In this document: piece after piece, positions 47,906 through 56,384 of the stretch
Layout: every line of letters begins with the position of its first letter
Numbering within the stretch: position 1 is the first letter of the stretch
Assembly (NCBI GenBank): GCA_021797745.1
Contig: JAJZZD010000003.1
Location: forward strand, 22,032-86,031
Direction: 5' to 3'
DNA length: 64,000 nt
Source of the DNA: Microcaldota archaeon
GTDB taxonomy: Archaea > Micrarchaeota > Micrarchaeia > Micrarchaeales > CABMGC01
Notes under the pieces: generated by a model
Seen by the model: the letters and a program-made list of their open reading frames with translations, nothing else
Told to the model about the DNA's origin: nothing
The model's database searches: none
Program-made: the position numbers and the translations under genes

Positions 47906-48598
47906 TCATATGTTGCCGAGCCGCGCCCGTATCTCTTCGGCACTGAGTTTCGTGGTAAGCAGGGGTATGCGTTCTATCTGCGCTATCTTTATGGCAAGCT
48001 TGTCAACCGCCTCAACGTTCTGTATAACAACAATCTTCGGCTTTATCGGTGCGACTCTTATCACCACCATAGGACTTCTTCCTGTGCTCACCTGGTCGAA
48101 TATGAACGCGCGCTCTGTCGTTGTTCCGAACAGCTTTGGATAGTCGTTTGGCGCCACGTCCAGTATTATCTTCAGGCTGTCAAGGATTGTGTAGCCGAAA
48201 AGCTTCACGTTGTCGAGATAATTGGGATTTGCTGCAATCTTTGCCTCAACCAATCTGGCAAAGTCGACACCGCTTATCGGGCTTGAGAAGTCGTGTATGT
48301 AATACGCCGGCGTCTGCTGTTCTGTCGTGTTCTGAAACTTCTGAAGGTTCTTGATTACCTCGCTGCCTTTCTGTGCGTCTATGTCCATTATCGCTTTAAC
48401 GAATCTTCTTACTACTGCTATGCCTGGGCTCGTCCTCCTGTTGCCTTCGTAGTCGCTTATCGTTGAGGCGGAAATCTTGAGGTATCTGGCGAGCTCAACC
48501 TGCGAAATCCCGAATATCTCGCGCCATTTCTTCATTGCGCCTCCTGTGCTTTCGCTCATCACTATTTCTCCGCAGATCCGCTCCTCTATGGAATCCAT
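47906..48598 (-). CDS. XRE-type HTH regulator, archaeal COG1709-like
   Basis: 230 residues from the ATG at 48598 (MDSIEERICGEIVMSESTGG); the family usually begins with this LEERIAGEIVLS-like stretch, so a longer start at 48667 is unlikely. A helix-turn-helix follows (REIFGISQVELARYLKISAS, about 27-70), and then a conserved sensor half with YYIHDFSSPISGVDFARLV and RAFIFDQVSTGRSPMVVIRV. The family is archaeal and poorly characterised. Own promoter near 48670-48690 (TATA-like ataagtataatgcg). Confidence 0.9.
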   Translation of the reverse strand: MDSIEERICGEIVMSESTGGAMKKWREIFGISQVELARYLKISASTISDYEGNRRTSPGIAVVRRFVKAIMDIDAQKGSEVIKNLQKFQNTTEQQTPAYYIHDFSSPISGVDFARLVEAKIAANPNYLDNVKLFGYTILDSLKIILDVAPNDYPKLFGTTTERAFIFDQVSTGRSPMVVIRVAPIKPKIVVIQNVEAVDKLAIKIAQIERIPLLTTKLSAEEIRARLGNI

Positions 48599-48724
48599 AA
48601 TATCATGTGACTTTTTCAGATTATACGTGCCTTGCCGTTTCCCACATCGACAATGTGGCATTCGCATTATACTTATGACTGAAAGGCTTTTAAGCTGTGC
48701 TAATTTAACGGCATTGCCATGAAT

Positions 48725-48922
48725 CTACTTTCTTTCTGCCGAATTTATTTCCTTTAACTGGATCATCCCGCCTAGGCTGCCGTCGCTGTTCACTTCCCTG
48801 ACGTAGCTTCTTGATTCGTCGCCGATCACAATCACTGCCTTCCTTATGCACGGGTTCAGAGATTTGGCTGCTTCCGCGAACTGACGGTCGATTTTGTAGC
48901 CTTTATCGGTGTTTTTCGGCAT
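48725..48922 (-). CDS. Small hypothetical protein
   Basis: 65 residues: KGYKIDRQFAEAAKSLNPCI, then a beta-like IRKAVIVIGDESRSYVREV and GGMIQLKEINSAERK. No family recognised. Both sides are short intergenic gaps with no other feature. Confidence 0.5.
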   Translation of the reverse strand: MPKNTDKGYKIDRQFAEAAKSLNPCIRKAVIVIGDESRSYVREVNSDGSLGGMIQLKEINSAERK

Positions 48923-49024
48923 TAAACCACATCACACAGGAATCAATTTCATAGTTTATAACTCTTTTTACGAGTTTGGCTTTCGCACATTAATGCATTC
49001 TTCTGCCGTTACCTTTCTTATCTT

Positions 49025-49816
49025 TTATCTCTTATTTCTTTTTTTATTTTTTGCGCTGTGCTTTCTTTTTCCTTCGCGTACATGAACACGCTTGCGCTTG
49101 TTTCTGTCTTCTCTTTCTATTTTTTCGTACAGCTCCTCAGCTTCATGGTCGATCGCCACCTCTGCCTGCTTTGGCTTGCCGCCCTTTATCATTACGCTCA
49201 CCAAAATCAGGACAAGCCCAAGGAAAACGAATGCTGATGCTGCTATGCCGTTTGCCTCAAGCGAGCTGTATTCGTTCTGCACGCCTGAAACCGGCAGCGT
49301 CACGTAGCCGAGCTTTATGTCAACATTGGAGCTGGCGTTGTTTGCAAATATGGCATAATAGTAGCCTGCGCTCAGGAGCCCTGCAGCCGCATTCGTGTAA
49401 ATCGGGGTTTTAAGCTGGATTGAATTGGAAGATGTGCTGGAGTTGCGCGCTTTCGTCGAATTTGCACTGAGATAAGGAAATGATTCCCTAGACGCATTTG
49501 CAATTTCCAAAACGCCTGCGTTTTCAAGTTTTTCCGCATTTCCTATCAAAGTGTTTGGCGTGGAGTTCGTCAGGATCCCGAACGCCGTGGCGTTTGCAAC
49601 TACGAACCCAAGGTTGCCGCTAGCGTTGTACGCGATCTCCAGGCTTCCGCTGGCGTTCAGATACATCCTGTAGAATTGCAGCGAATCCGCATTTGCCTGC
49701 AAACGTACGTTCATTGAGCTGTACTTGATTCCACTCTCCTGAGGCGCAATAGTGCCTCCTAAAGCAATGCCGATGATTATGAGCAGAATCCCAATTGCAA
49801 ATACCTTTTTGTTCAT
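49025..49816 (-). CDS. Bitopic surface protein with basic cytoplasmic tail
   Basis: 263 residues from the ATG at 49816 (MNKKVFAIGILLIIIGIALG), which has GGGAG 6-10 bases before it; an overlapping ATG at 49828 adds four residues. An N-terminal signal/anchor and a C-terminal TM (AASAFVFLGLVLILVSVMIK) flank an external beta-rich domain with many N-x-S/T sequons. The cytoplasmic end is very basic (DRNKRKRVHVREGKRKHSAK). No family. The upstream gene's stop overlaps the alternative start, so they form an operon. Confidence 0.7.
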   Translation of the reverse strand: MNKKVFAIGILLIIIGIALGGTIAPQESGIKYSSMNVRLQANADSLQFYRMYLNASGSLEIAYNASGNLGFVVANATAFGILTNSTPNTLIGNAEKLENAGVLEIANASRESFPYLSANSTKARNSSTSSNSIQLKTPIYTNAAAGLLSAGYYYAIFANNASSNVDIKLGYVTLPVSGVQNEYSSLEANGIAASAFVFLGLVLILVSVMIKGGKPKQAEVAIDHEAEELYEKIEREDRNKRKRVHVREGKRKHSAKNKKRNKR

Positions 49817-49827
49817 ACTTACTCCCA

Positions 49828-50253
49828 TTAACCTCTGTACCTGAATCCCAAAAATATGCCTGCAAGCCCAAGCGCGAAGCCAAGCCCGAATCCCATGCCA
49901 CCTGCTAGGCTGGCAAGCAGGCAAACTGAAGCTATCTTGGTCCATTTCCTTACGTGCGGTATCTCTGGCTTGTGCATGAATATGCTGCTTATTATGAGCA
50001 TTATGCCTGTTGCTATGCCTACATATGGCGTATAGATGCCGAGTATCGCGAACACGCCGAAAATGCCGCTTATCGAAGTGGAGGGGGCTTGTATATCGTA
50101 GCCCTGGCTTTGATAGTACTTAACCTGTGCTACAGCTGCGCTGTTCTGCGATGCTGATATGTCAAACAGTGCTAGAAGGAGTATTGCGAAAAGGAATGTA
50201 ACTATACCTGACGCAAGTTCGAAGGAGAACGCATACGTTGGTTTGTTCGGCAT
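49828..50253 (-). CDS. Four-TM small membrane protein
   Basis: 141 residues from the ATG at 50253 (MPNKPTYAFSFELASGIVTF). Hydrophobic stretches: IVTFLFAILLLALF, ISGIFGVFAILGIYTPYVGI, GIMLIISSIFMH and a Gly-rich last span GGMGFGLGFALGLAGIFLGF. The Gly-rich ending resembles the 50411 protein and the DUF4064-type small archaeal membrane proteins. Function unknown. Overlaps the start region of the next gene. Confidence 0.65.
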   Translation of the reverse strand: MPNKPTYAFSFELASGIVTFLFAILLLALFDISASQNSAAVAQVKYYQSQGYDIQAPSTSISGIFGVFAILGIYTPYVGIATGIMLIISSIFMHKPEIPHVRKWTKIASVCLLASLAGGMGFGLGFALGLAGIFLGFRYRG

Positions 50254-50410
50254 CGACCTCAGCCTATGCACAATTGAACGCACTTAACATATAAAAATCA
50301 GTGTGCCGCACAAGCGTGCAAACCAATGAGATGCCTATTTGTAATGAAAAAGAAAAAGAAAGAAAAAGGAAAAAGGCCAAAAGCAAAACAGCTCTTGGCC
50401 GCAAGTGAGG

Positions 50411-50773
50411 TTACTTGCTTATAAAAGCAAGCGCGCCTCCTGCAAGTCCCAGCAAAATTCCGACATACCCAAACGAGTAAATCCCGCCTCCTCCAAAGTA
50501 TGCCGCAGCTAGCGAGAATATTATTGCGAGTATGCCCCATAGCTGCTTATTCTGCGCAGATTTCAGCATGAATCCGGCAATAGCAACGAGCAAACCCAAA
50601 ATCGCTCCTATCATGAAGTAAAAACTGAATGCGCCAAGACCAAACCCGAAATACGTAGCCGAACTGAACGCCAAGTATGTCAGAATTCCCGATAAGAATA
50701 CCAACACTCCTCCTACAAGGGCAAGTATCCAAGCCCACTGTCCTAATCCAGACAAATTATTATTTCCAGCCAT
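50411..50773 (-). CDS. Small polytopic membrane protein
   Basis: 120 residues with four hydrophobic helices (WILALVGGVLVFLSGILTYL, AFSFYFMIGAILGLLVAIAG, LWGILAIIFSLAAAYFGGGG, VGILLGLAGGALAFI). Gly-rich packing and short loops are typical of DUF4064/DUF973-like archaeal proteins, but I cannot assign one. 50284-50410 has only a Lys-coding-like A-rich run and nothing more. Confidence 0.65.
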   Translation of the reverse strand: MAGNNNLSGLGQWAWILALVGGVLVFLSGILTYLAFSSATYFGFGLGAFSFYFMIGAILGLLVAIAGFMLKSAQNKQLWGILAIIFSLAAAYFGGGGIYSFGYVGILLGLAGGALAFISK

Positions 50774-50884
50774 TCTATCACTGAAATAAATGAAATGTAT
50801 AGCTTTAAAAAGCTATGTTCGTGTTTGCCCGATAACGAAGTCTGCGCGTGACGCAGTCATGCACTGGCTTTTGCCGAACCCGCG

Positions 50885-52018
50885 CTAGCCTGACATTATG
50901 CGGCCGTACACGTCTTCTGCCGTGTCGCCCGAGAACTCGCTTATTGCCATGTCTCTCATTGCCAGCGACCTTTTCCCGTAATATTCATAATTTTTCAGTA
51001 TTTTGTTCACCAGCATGTGGAACCTTTGTTCCTTTTCTTCCAGGCAGTATTTTCTTATTTCCTTAGGCAGCATAGTTGTGTCGACTATTGCCACGGGCAC
51101 GCCAAGTGAAAGCGCCTCTGCCGTAGCAAGAGAGAGCCCTTCGCGCTGGCTTGGCATCAGCAGCGCCTTGGATGTAATGAGCTCATAGAAAAGCTCCTTT
51201 TCCGAAAGGTTTTGCTTGAACGTGACCTTGCGTTCCAGTCCCTCGTCATTGACAAGCTTTCTGAGCATCTCGAGCTCAGGCCCGGCGCCAACCACCACTA
51301 GCTTTGCGTCTATCTTTTTCATTGCGCGTATCGCTATTTCAGGCCTTTTGTGCCGTATAAGCCTGTTTATAACTATGAATTTGTCCTGTACCTTTGGCCT
51401 TTTCATCCTGTTCAGCCTCCTCATTTCGTCGGCGTCTACTGCTGCAGGCAGCACGGATATCCTGTCTGGCTTTATCTTGAACTCCTTTTCCAGCTGCTGC
51501 TTTGTAGTGCTGCAGTTCGCGATGTGATATTTTGGCAGCGACGCACCGGCGCGGGAAACAGAATAGCCTATAACGCTTCCCGGCGCGCCCATGTACTCAT
51601 TCCAGAAATGCCTGCTCCATACCTCGTGCCATGTGCACGCGAATCGTGCTTTAGACAATTTGCAATACATGTATATAGGAAAAAGGTGCAGGTAGGGCAT
51701 GTTGTCTGTATCTACTATATCAAATTTATAGCGCCTGAGGCCGTTGAAAACAAGGGTGGCAAACCTGAGGGAGAACATGATGCTCCTGCGCTTCCCTTTT
51801 TTGTACATCTTGTTTATCGCAGTGGCTTTGCCTATGCAGTGGTAATGCACGCCTTCATGCATGAACTCCATTCCGGGCATGCCCTCGCGGAACATAGTGA
51901 ACATGTGCATCTCGTTCTTCTTGTTCTTCGCAAGAGCCTTCATTATCACGTAACGCCTTTTCTCTATGCCCCCTTTCATCCACGGGTATGCGCTTTCGTA
52001 AGCGAATGCGATTTTCAA
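50885..52018 (-). CDS. Glycosyltransferase, GT-B fold family 4
   Basis: 377 residues. KIAFAYESAYPWMKGGIEKR at the N-terminus, YDIVDTDNMPYLHLF-like acceptor domain (FDIVDTDNMPYLHLF), interdomain KFIVINRLIRHKRPEIAIRA, and donor site MPSQREGLSLATAEALSLGV with the E-x7-E. Immediately follows aglB (161 bases) on the same strand, so a part in building the N-glycan that AglB transfers is plausible. Related to the enzyme at 22477. Confidence 0.92.
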   Translation of the reverse strand: MKIAFAYESAYPWMKGGIEKRRYVIMKALAKNKKNEMHMFTMFREGMPGMEFMHEGVHYHCIGKATAINKMYKKGKRRSIMFSLRFATLVFNGLRRYKFDIVDTDNMPYLHLFPIYMYCKLSKARFACTWHEVWSRHFWNEYMGAPGSVIGYSVSRAGASLPKYHIANCSTTKQQLEKEFKIKPDRISVLPAAVDADEMRRLNRMKRPKVQDKFIVINRLIRHKRPEIAIRAMKKIDAKLVVVGAGPELEMLRKLVNDEGLERKVTFKQNLSEKELFYELITSKALLMPSQREGLSLATAEALSLGVPVAIVDTTMLPKEIRKYCLEEKEQRFHMLVNKILKNYEYYGKRSLAMRDMAISEFSGDTAEDVYGRIMSG

Positions 52019-52180
52019 TCAACCACTACATGCGTTTCTGCGTATGCAAGCGCAGCTGCAGCATTTATGATATTCCGAATAAATCTATTAATAACAAGCG
52101 GTGTTGCCGAGCGTTGCTGCTTCACTCAATTCAAATATGCTGCCGCGCAGCCAAACGCATGCGTTTTGCATTCCTGCCTG

Positions 52181-55100
52181 TCATGATGCTGACGCATTTG
52201 CTGACGCATTTGCCGATGTGTTGTAAATGATTTTGTATATCTTAGTGTCAGGATTTACGTAAACTAGCTGCAGCTTCGCAACGCTGCTGTTCCATGCGCA
52301 CTGGTAGTCGTTGCACATGAAAAGCAGTTTAACTACATTGCTTGCCGAGAGGCCAGGCGGGAACGCATAAGCTGCGGTTACGTTAAGCGCGGCGCCGTTG
52401 CTTACGTTGGAATACGCTATAAGAAGCGTGTAGTTTATCGTCTCATTTGCGTTCATCGTGGACTTTATCACCGAATAGTTGCCCGTATTTTCGTTGTAGA
52501 ACACTACATTTTTGATATACGACAGCTTTGTGCTCTGCCCCGGCTGCTCGACCTTCAGGGCAGCAGTTACGTTGCGCATAACGTTGCTCTTGTCTGTAAG
52601 AACTCCGGCGCTCACGTTCTCGCCGCTCGGATACGTGATGCTGAAAACGAACAGGTTGTGAGTCAGGTTTTTGTACTGGTTTAGCTGTGCAAATGTGATT
52701 GGCAGATAGTCGTAAACGTTGCTGGCGTTGAGACCAGACTCTGTGTATATGCCTTGTATCTCTTCTAGCCAGAATGACCTTGTTACAAGATAGTCGGGGC
52801 TGTGGCTTAAGTTGCCTGTCAGGAAACTGCCGTCGCTGCTTGAGTTGAATAGCCATGCTGCGAACGGGTCTGCTAATGCTCCAATCTGCGAGCCCACGCT
52901 GTCAGTTATGCTTGTCCTGTGTGCTATTGCCTCAACCACGCTTCCATCAGGCCACAGCGTCAGCACCACGCTGTTCTGCGCTGAGTTGTTCCTAAGCCAA
53001 GACATTGCGCTCAGAAACTGCGTGTTTATGCCATCTGCAGGCACAAGTCCGGGTATGTAGTCAAAGCTTACCACCAGCATTGTAAGCACGAGCATCAGCA
53101 CCAAAATGAGATATGCGTAATACAAAACGTTTTTATCCAATGACACAAGCTTGCTGACCAGATATGCAATGGCAAGAGAAGCCAAGGCTGCCACTACCAA
53201 TACTGCAGCATAGAGCAGCGCCACGTATGCGCCATAATACGATACGTCGCTTGCGAAATACGGATATGCCACGTTGAACACGTAGAAAAAGTTCATGAAT
53301 ATGAATATCGCACCAATGAATATTGCCTGCAGCCCGTGTTCCTGCTGTTTTGAGCGCATCTTATTCGCGATCCAGTAAACCAGATACGCCAGCGCCAGTG
53401 CAGCAAGGCTTGATACTATGCTGATTGCAGTCATAATTTCAAATACGCCTGTCTGGGTGATGTTTGGCGTGTTTGTGAAATAGCCTAACAATACATTTGC
53501 GTATATTATTGTAACAAACGCCAGAAGGAATATTGAGAACAGCGAAAACAGAACGAATGACCTGCTATCTTTTTTGATCTCGACCCTGTAAAACATGTAC
53601 GCAGCGAAAAGTGACATAGGTATGGATACCATGAGCGCGTTGTATCCTAGGGACATGTACTGCATTATCGAATTATAAAGTATGTTGAACAGGATTACGA
53701 ATATTCCAGTAAGCGCCAAAAAGCTCAGCGAAAGGCCATTTGGCTTGTGCTTCTTGACCAGCATAGCGAACCAGTATACAGTGAAAGCCGCGAATATTGA
53801 CAGAGGTATTGAAATCAGCGAGTTGAACCTTATCGCGTTTATCTGCAGGAATGACGTAACAGTGAAATAGGCTATCAGCGCAAGCACTCCTATGCTTACG
53901 TCGAAGGTGAAGCGCGCATTGCCCTGCATGAACCTATCGTTGCGCCTTTTAATAAATATCATTTCTTCTTTCAGGTGCCTTTTCAGCATTTCCATTTCTG
54001 TTTTGCCCGCAAGCTCTGCGCTGTCCTCTTCATCAATGTGCCTCTTGACCAGCTCTTCAGCTTCGGGAGATTCGGCGTACCCTAGCTTTTCCCTGACCTC
54101 TGCGAGAAGCTTCTGCAGTTTCTCCTTCTCATCAGCGTATTTCACGTTTTGTATCTCTATGTTGCTGTCATATACGTGCAGGAAAAGGTACAAGAACGAG
54201 GAGATAAACACTAGCGCCCAAAAGCCGTACTGCGAGCCTGGGATGTATGTGGATGCCAGTATGAAAAAGCCCATAGGTGTCAGGTAAAGCTGCTGCGCGA
54301 AGCTCGCATACAGGAACTGCGGGCTCGGGGGCTGGAGCTCCTGTATAGTGGCCGCGAAATTGCTGGTTATCACAAATCCGTTGCCTATAAATACCTTGTA
54401 GACAAACGAAGGCGCGGCTATGAATATTATAAGCGCAACCGCCAGCACGAACAGTATTGCAACTGCAAATCTCGCCACTGCCGAGCCCATAAATAACGGC
54501 AGCATGTGCTTTTTCTCTATCAGCAGCTTGGCGAGGATCCATGCCAATAGCATAAATGTGAGCAGCATTATAAAGAACGGGCCCATGAACGTCTGGATAA
54601 GTGTTATTCCCACTGCAAGCATTATATTCGCAAGCACGAACCATATTGACAATGCTATTAACACGTATATGCTACTGTCTATCCAGTCCTTTTTCTCTAA
54701 AGCGAAGGCAAAAGTCAGTACCAGTGCGAAGAGCACTACATATATTGCAGTTACGAACGAAGCGCCGTTCCATACTGCTGTGCCTGCAGACAGCGACAAC
54801 GCAGTAAGGGCAGTCATAAGCAGTTTTCTATTTCTTGACGCACTCTTGAATATCTCTATGGTGAATATGAGTGCGAGTATGGCAAATATAGTTATGAACG
54901 TGTCGCCTCTGTACACAAGCGCGCTGGTGCGCGCCGCATCGCCCATGTTCACTGCTACAAATGCCATCACAAGAAGCCCGAAAAGCTTGTCCTTGCTCAG
55001 ATACCTTGACAGGAAATACGCGCCGATGGCGTCGAACACTCCGAAAGCCACTGCTATCAGGCGCATTATGGTGTAGTAGCTGATTCCGAAATACTGCAGA

Positions 55101-55426
55101 ATCGCGTAAGGTATGATCGATATCCAGTACAGTCCGAGCGGCTCCTGGTCTATTTTTGCGTGCACCGGAAATCCCGACAGCGTATTGTACTTCGGAGTTG
55201 TGAAATTGTTGTTTATTATCTCGCCCACTACTGAATAGTGGTAAAAACCGTCCGGCTCGTAGAATCCCTGGTATTTAAGCATCGGCAGCCTGAAATAAAT
55301 GTTGAATATGGTTATTGACACTGCCAGGACCAGGAACGCCAGAAGCCAGAAAGAGATCCTGCCTGTCTTTCCGTGCATGTGTTCAGTAACTTGTTTTACC
55401 TCGGAAGAAACATTGTCTTGCATCAA
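52181..55426 (-). CDS. aglB: Oligosaccharyltransferase AglB/STT3-like, divergent
   Basis: Transfers lipid-linked glycan to Asn of N-x-S/T sequons on exported proteins. 1081 residues. About 13 N-terminal spans begin after residue 22; the first external loop has FYEPDGFYHYSVVGEI, the acidic catalytic motif plus His. The C-terminal globular domain should begin with WWDYGYWI; here the aligned place reads VVLTLWPDGSVVEAIAHRTS (W825-P-D-G), so only part of the peptide-binding motif is kept. An unusual cytoplasmic, Glu-rich coiled-coil loop (about residues 425-480: EKLQKLLAEVREKLG) interrupts the membrane domain. It ends in NASANASAS. The likely substrates lie downstream: the S-layer and other sequon-rich proteins. 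Confidence 0.9.
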   Translation of the reverse strand: MMQDNVSSEVKQVTEHMHGKTGRISFWLLAFLVLAVSITIFNIYFRLPMLKYQGFYEPDGFYHYSVVGEIINNNFTTPKYNTLSGFPVHAKIDQEPLGLYWISIIPYAILQYFGISYYTIMRLIAVAFGVFDAIGAYFLSRYLSKDKLFGLLVMAFVAVNMGDAARTSALVYRGDTFITIFAILALIFTIEIFKSASRNRKLLMTALTALSLSAGTAVWNGASFVTAIYVVLFALVLTFAFALEKKDWIDSSIYVLIALSIWFVLANIMLAVGITLIQTFMGPFFIMLLTFMLLAWILAKLLIEKKHMLPLFMGSAVARFAVAILFVLAVALIIFIAAPSFVYKVFIGNGFVITSNFAATIQELQPPSPQFLYASFAQQLYLTPMGFFILASTYIPGSQYGFWALVFISSFLYLFLHVYDSNIEIQNVKYADEKEKLQKLLAEVREKLGYAESPEAEELVKRHIDEEDSAELAGKTEMEMLKRHLKEEMIFIKRRNDRFMQGNARFTFDVSIGVLALIAYFTVTSFLQINAIRFNSLISIPLSIFAAFTVYWFAMLVKKHKPNGLSLSFLALTGIFVILFNILYNSIMQYMSLGYNALMVSIPMSLFAAYMFYRVEIKKDSRSFVLFSLFSIFLLAFVTIIYANVLLGYFTNTPNITQTGVFEIMTAISIVSSLAALALAYLVYWIANKMRSKQQEHGLQAIFIGAIFIFMNFFYVFNVAYPYFASDVSYYGAYVALLYAAVLVVAALASLAIAYLVSKLVSLDKNVLYYAYLILVLMLVLTMLVVSFDYIPGLVPADGINTQFLSAMSWLRNNSAQNSVVLTLWPDGSVVEAIAHRTSITDSVGSQIGALADPFAAWLFNSSSDGSFLTGNLSHSPDYLVTRSFWLEEIQGIYTESGLNASNVYDYLPITFAQLNQYKNLTHNLFVFSITYPSGENVSAGVLTDKSNVMRNVTAALKVEQPGQSTKLSYIKNVVFYNENTGNYSVIKSTMNANETINYTLLIAYSNVSNGAALNVTAAYAFPPGLSASNVVKLLFMCNDYQCAWNSSVAKLQLVYVNPDTKIYKIIYNTSANASANASAS

Positions 55427-55583
55427 AACTTACCTGCATGCATATGTGTATACAATCTGACAGCAATCCGACAGACTTAACGGGAAAAAATCAAAGTCAA
55501 AGTTAACAATGAATTATGAATTAAGCAAATAGTAATTTATATGTTGCAGTAAGCAGTGCGGTGCAGGTGCTTGACGTTTGTAT

Positions 55584-56030
55584 TCAGTCATTCGCCAAAC
55601 ACAAAAACCTATCGCAGCACGTATTTATCGGGTATGTTATCACATGTGTTATCAGGTATGTGAGGATGCAGGCATGGACATGCATCGCGGCATTTTTTAT
55701 GCTTGCGAACCTGTTTTTTTGAAATACCTGCAGCTCTTTTAATCTCAAAAAAATTCTTTCAATTGCCCATCTTTTCCCATAATCGTTGTCCTTAGACACT
55801 TCTGATTTGAAATGACCTCTACTGCTCGTTGAAATTACCTGTGCTGCATTGCTGTTTCTTAATTCCATTTTTATGTCTGTAGAATCATACGCAGAATCGG
55901 CAATGTATTTTGCCATATGCTGCAAAACAAATTTTTCTTTTATATTTGCAAACAATTCTGTGAATAATTTCTTATCATGTATGTTCGCCGGTTCTACAGG
56001 AAAACATAGTGGCACTTCTCCTGTTGTCAT
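55584..56030 (-). pseudogene. Transposase fragment, IS4/IS5-type DDE family
   Basis: The last part of a DDE transposase: PANIHDKKLFTEL, the second catalytic Asp region YIADSAYDSTDI and the catalytic Glu in YGKRWAIERIFLRLKEL, ending in a divergent Ile/Thr-rich tail. The frame runs into a stop just upstream of 56030, so the N-terminal half with the first Asp is missing. No terminal inverted repeats were identified. It lies between aglB and the S-layer gene, with 55427-55583 and 56041-56320 holding no supported gene. Confidence 0.8.
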
Positions 56031-56334
56031 GCGGAGCTAAAACTTTCTGGTGCATCAGCCATGGGCGCAGGCCTGCGTACAGCGCATATAATAATCTAAT
56101 ATACTATATCATAGTCATAGGCATCTCTGGCATATCAGGTACGTGAAGTAGTTGGTGTAACCTGTAATTGGCTTAAAGCGTACATAAGCAACAGACTTTG
56201 CCACGCATGCGATTGCCGGAACAGCGGTTATGTACAGTTTTTCCCTGTACTTGCACGTGTGACGAAGAATTCGCACCAAGCAGAAGCCTAATACAACACG
56301 TGACGATGCAAAATATACATTATGCCAGAAAAAG

Positions 56335-56350
56335 AGATATATTTAAATAC
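56335..56350 (+). promoter_or_regulatory. Strong TATA element of the S-layer gene
   Basis: The stretch gatatatttaaatac lies about 40 bases before the ATG at 56385, a near-consensus archaeal TATA box, as expected for the most abundant surface protein. Confidence 0.65.
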
Positions 56351-56384
56351 TTTACTTTTTATGTTATCTCAACAAAGTGGTAGA

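Noticed and set aside
56041-56320. A Cys/His-rich plus-strand frame upstream of the S-layer gene
   Set aside because: It has no start, no family pattern and lies in the intergenic region beside the transposase remnant; probably chance.
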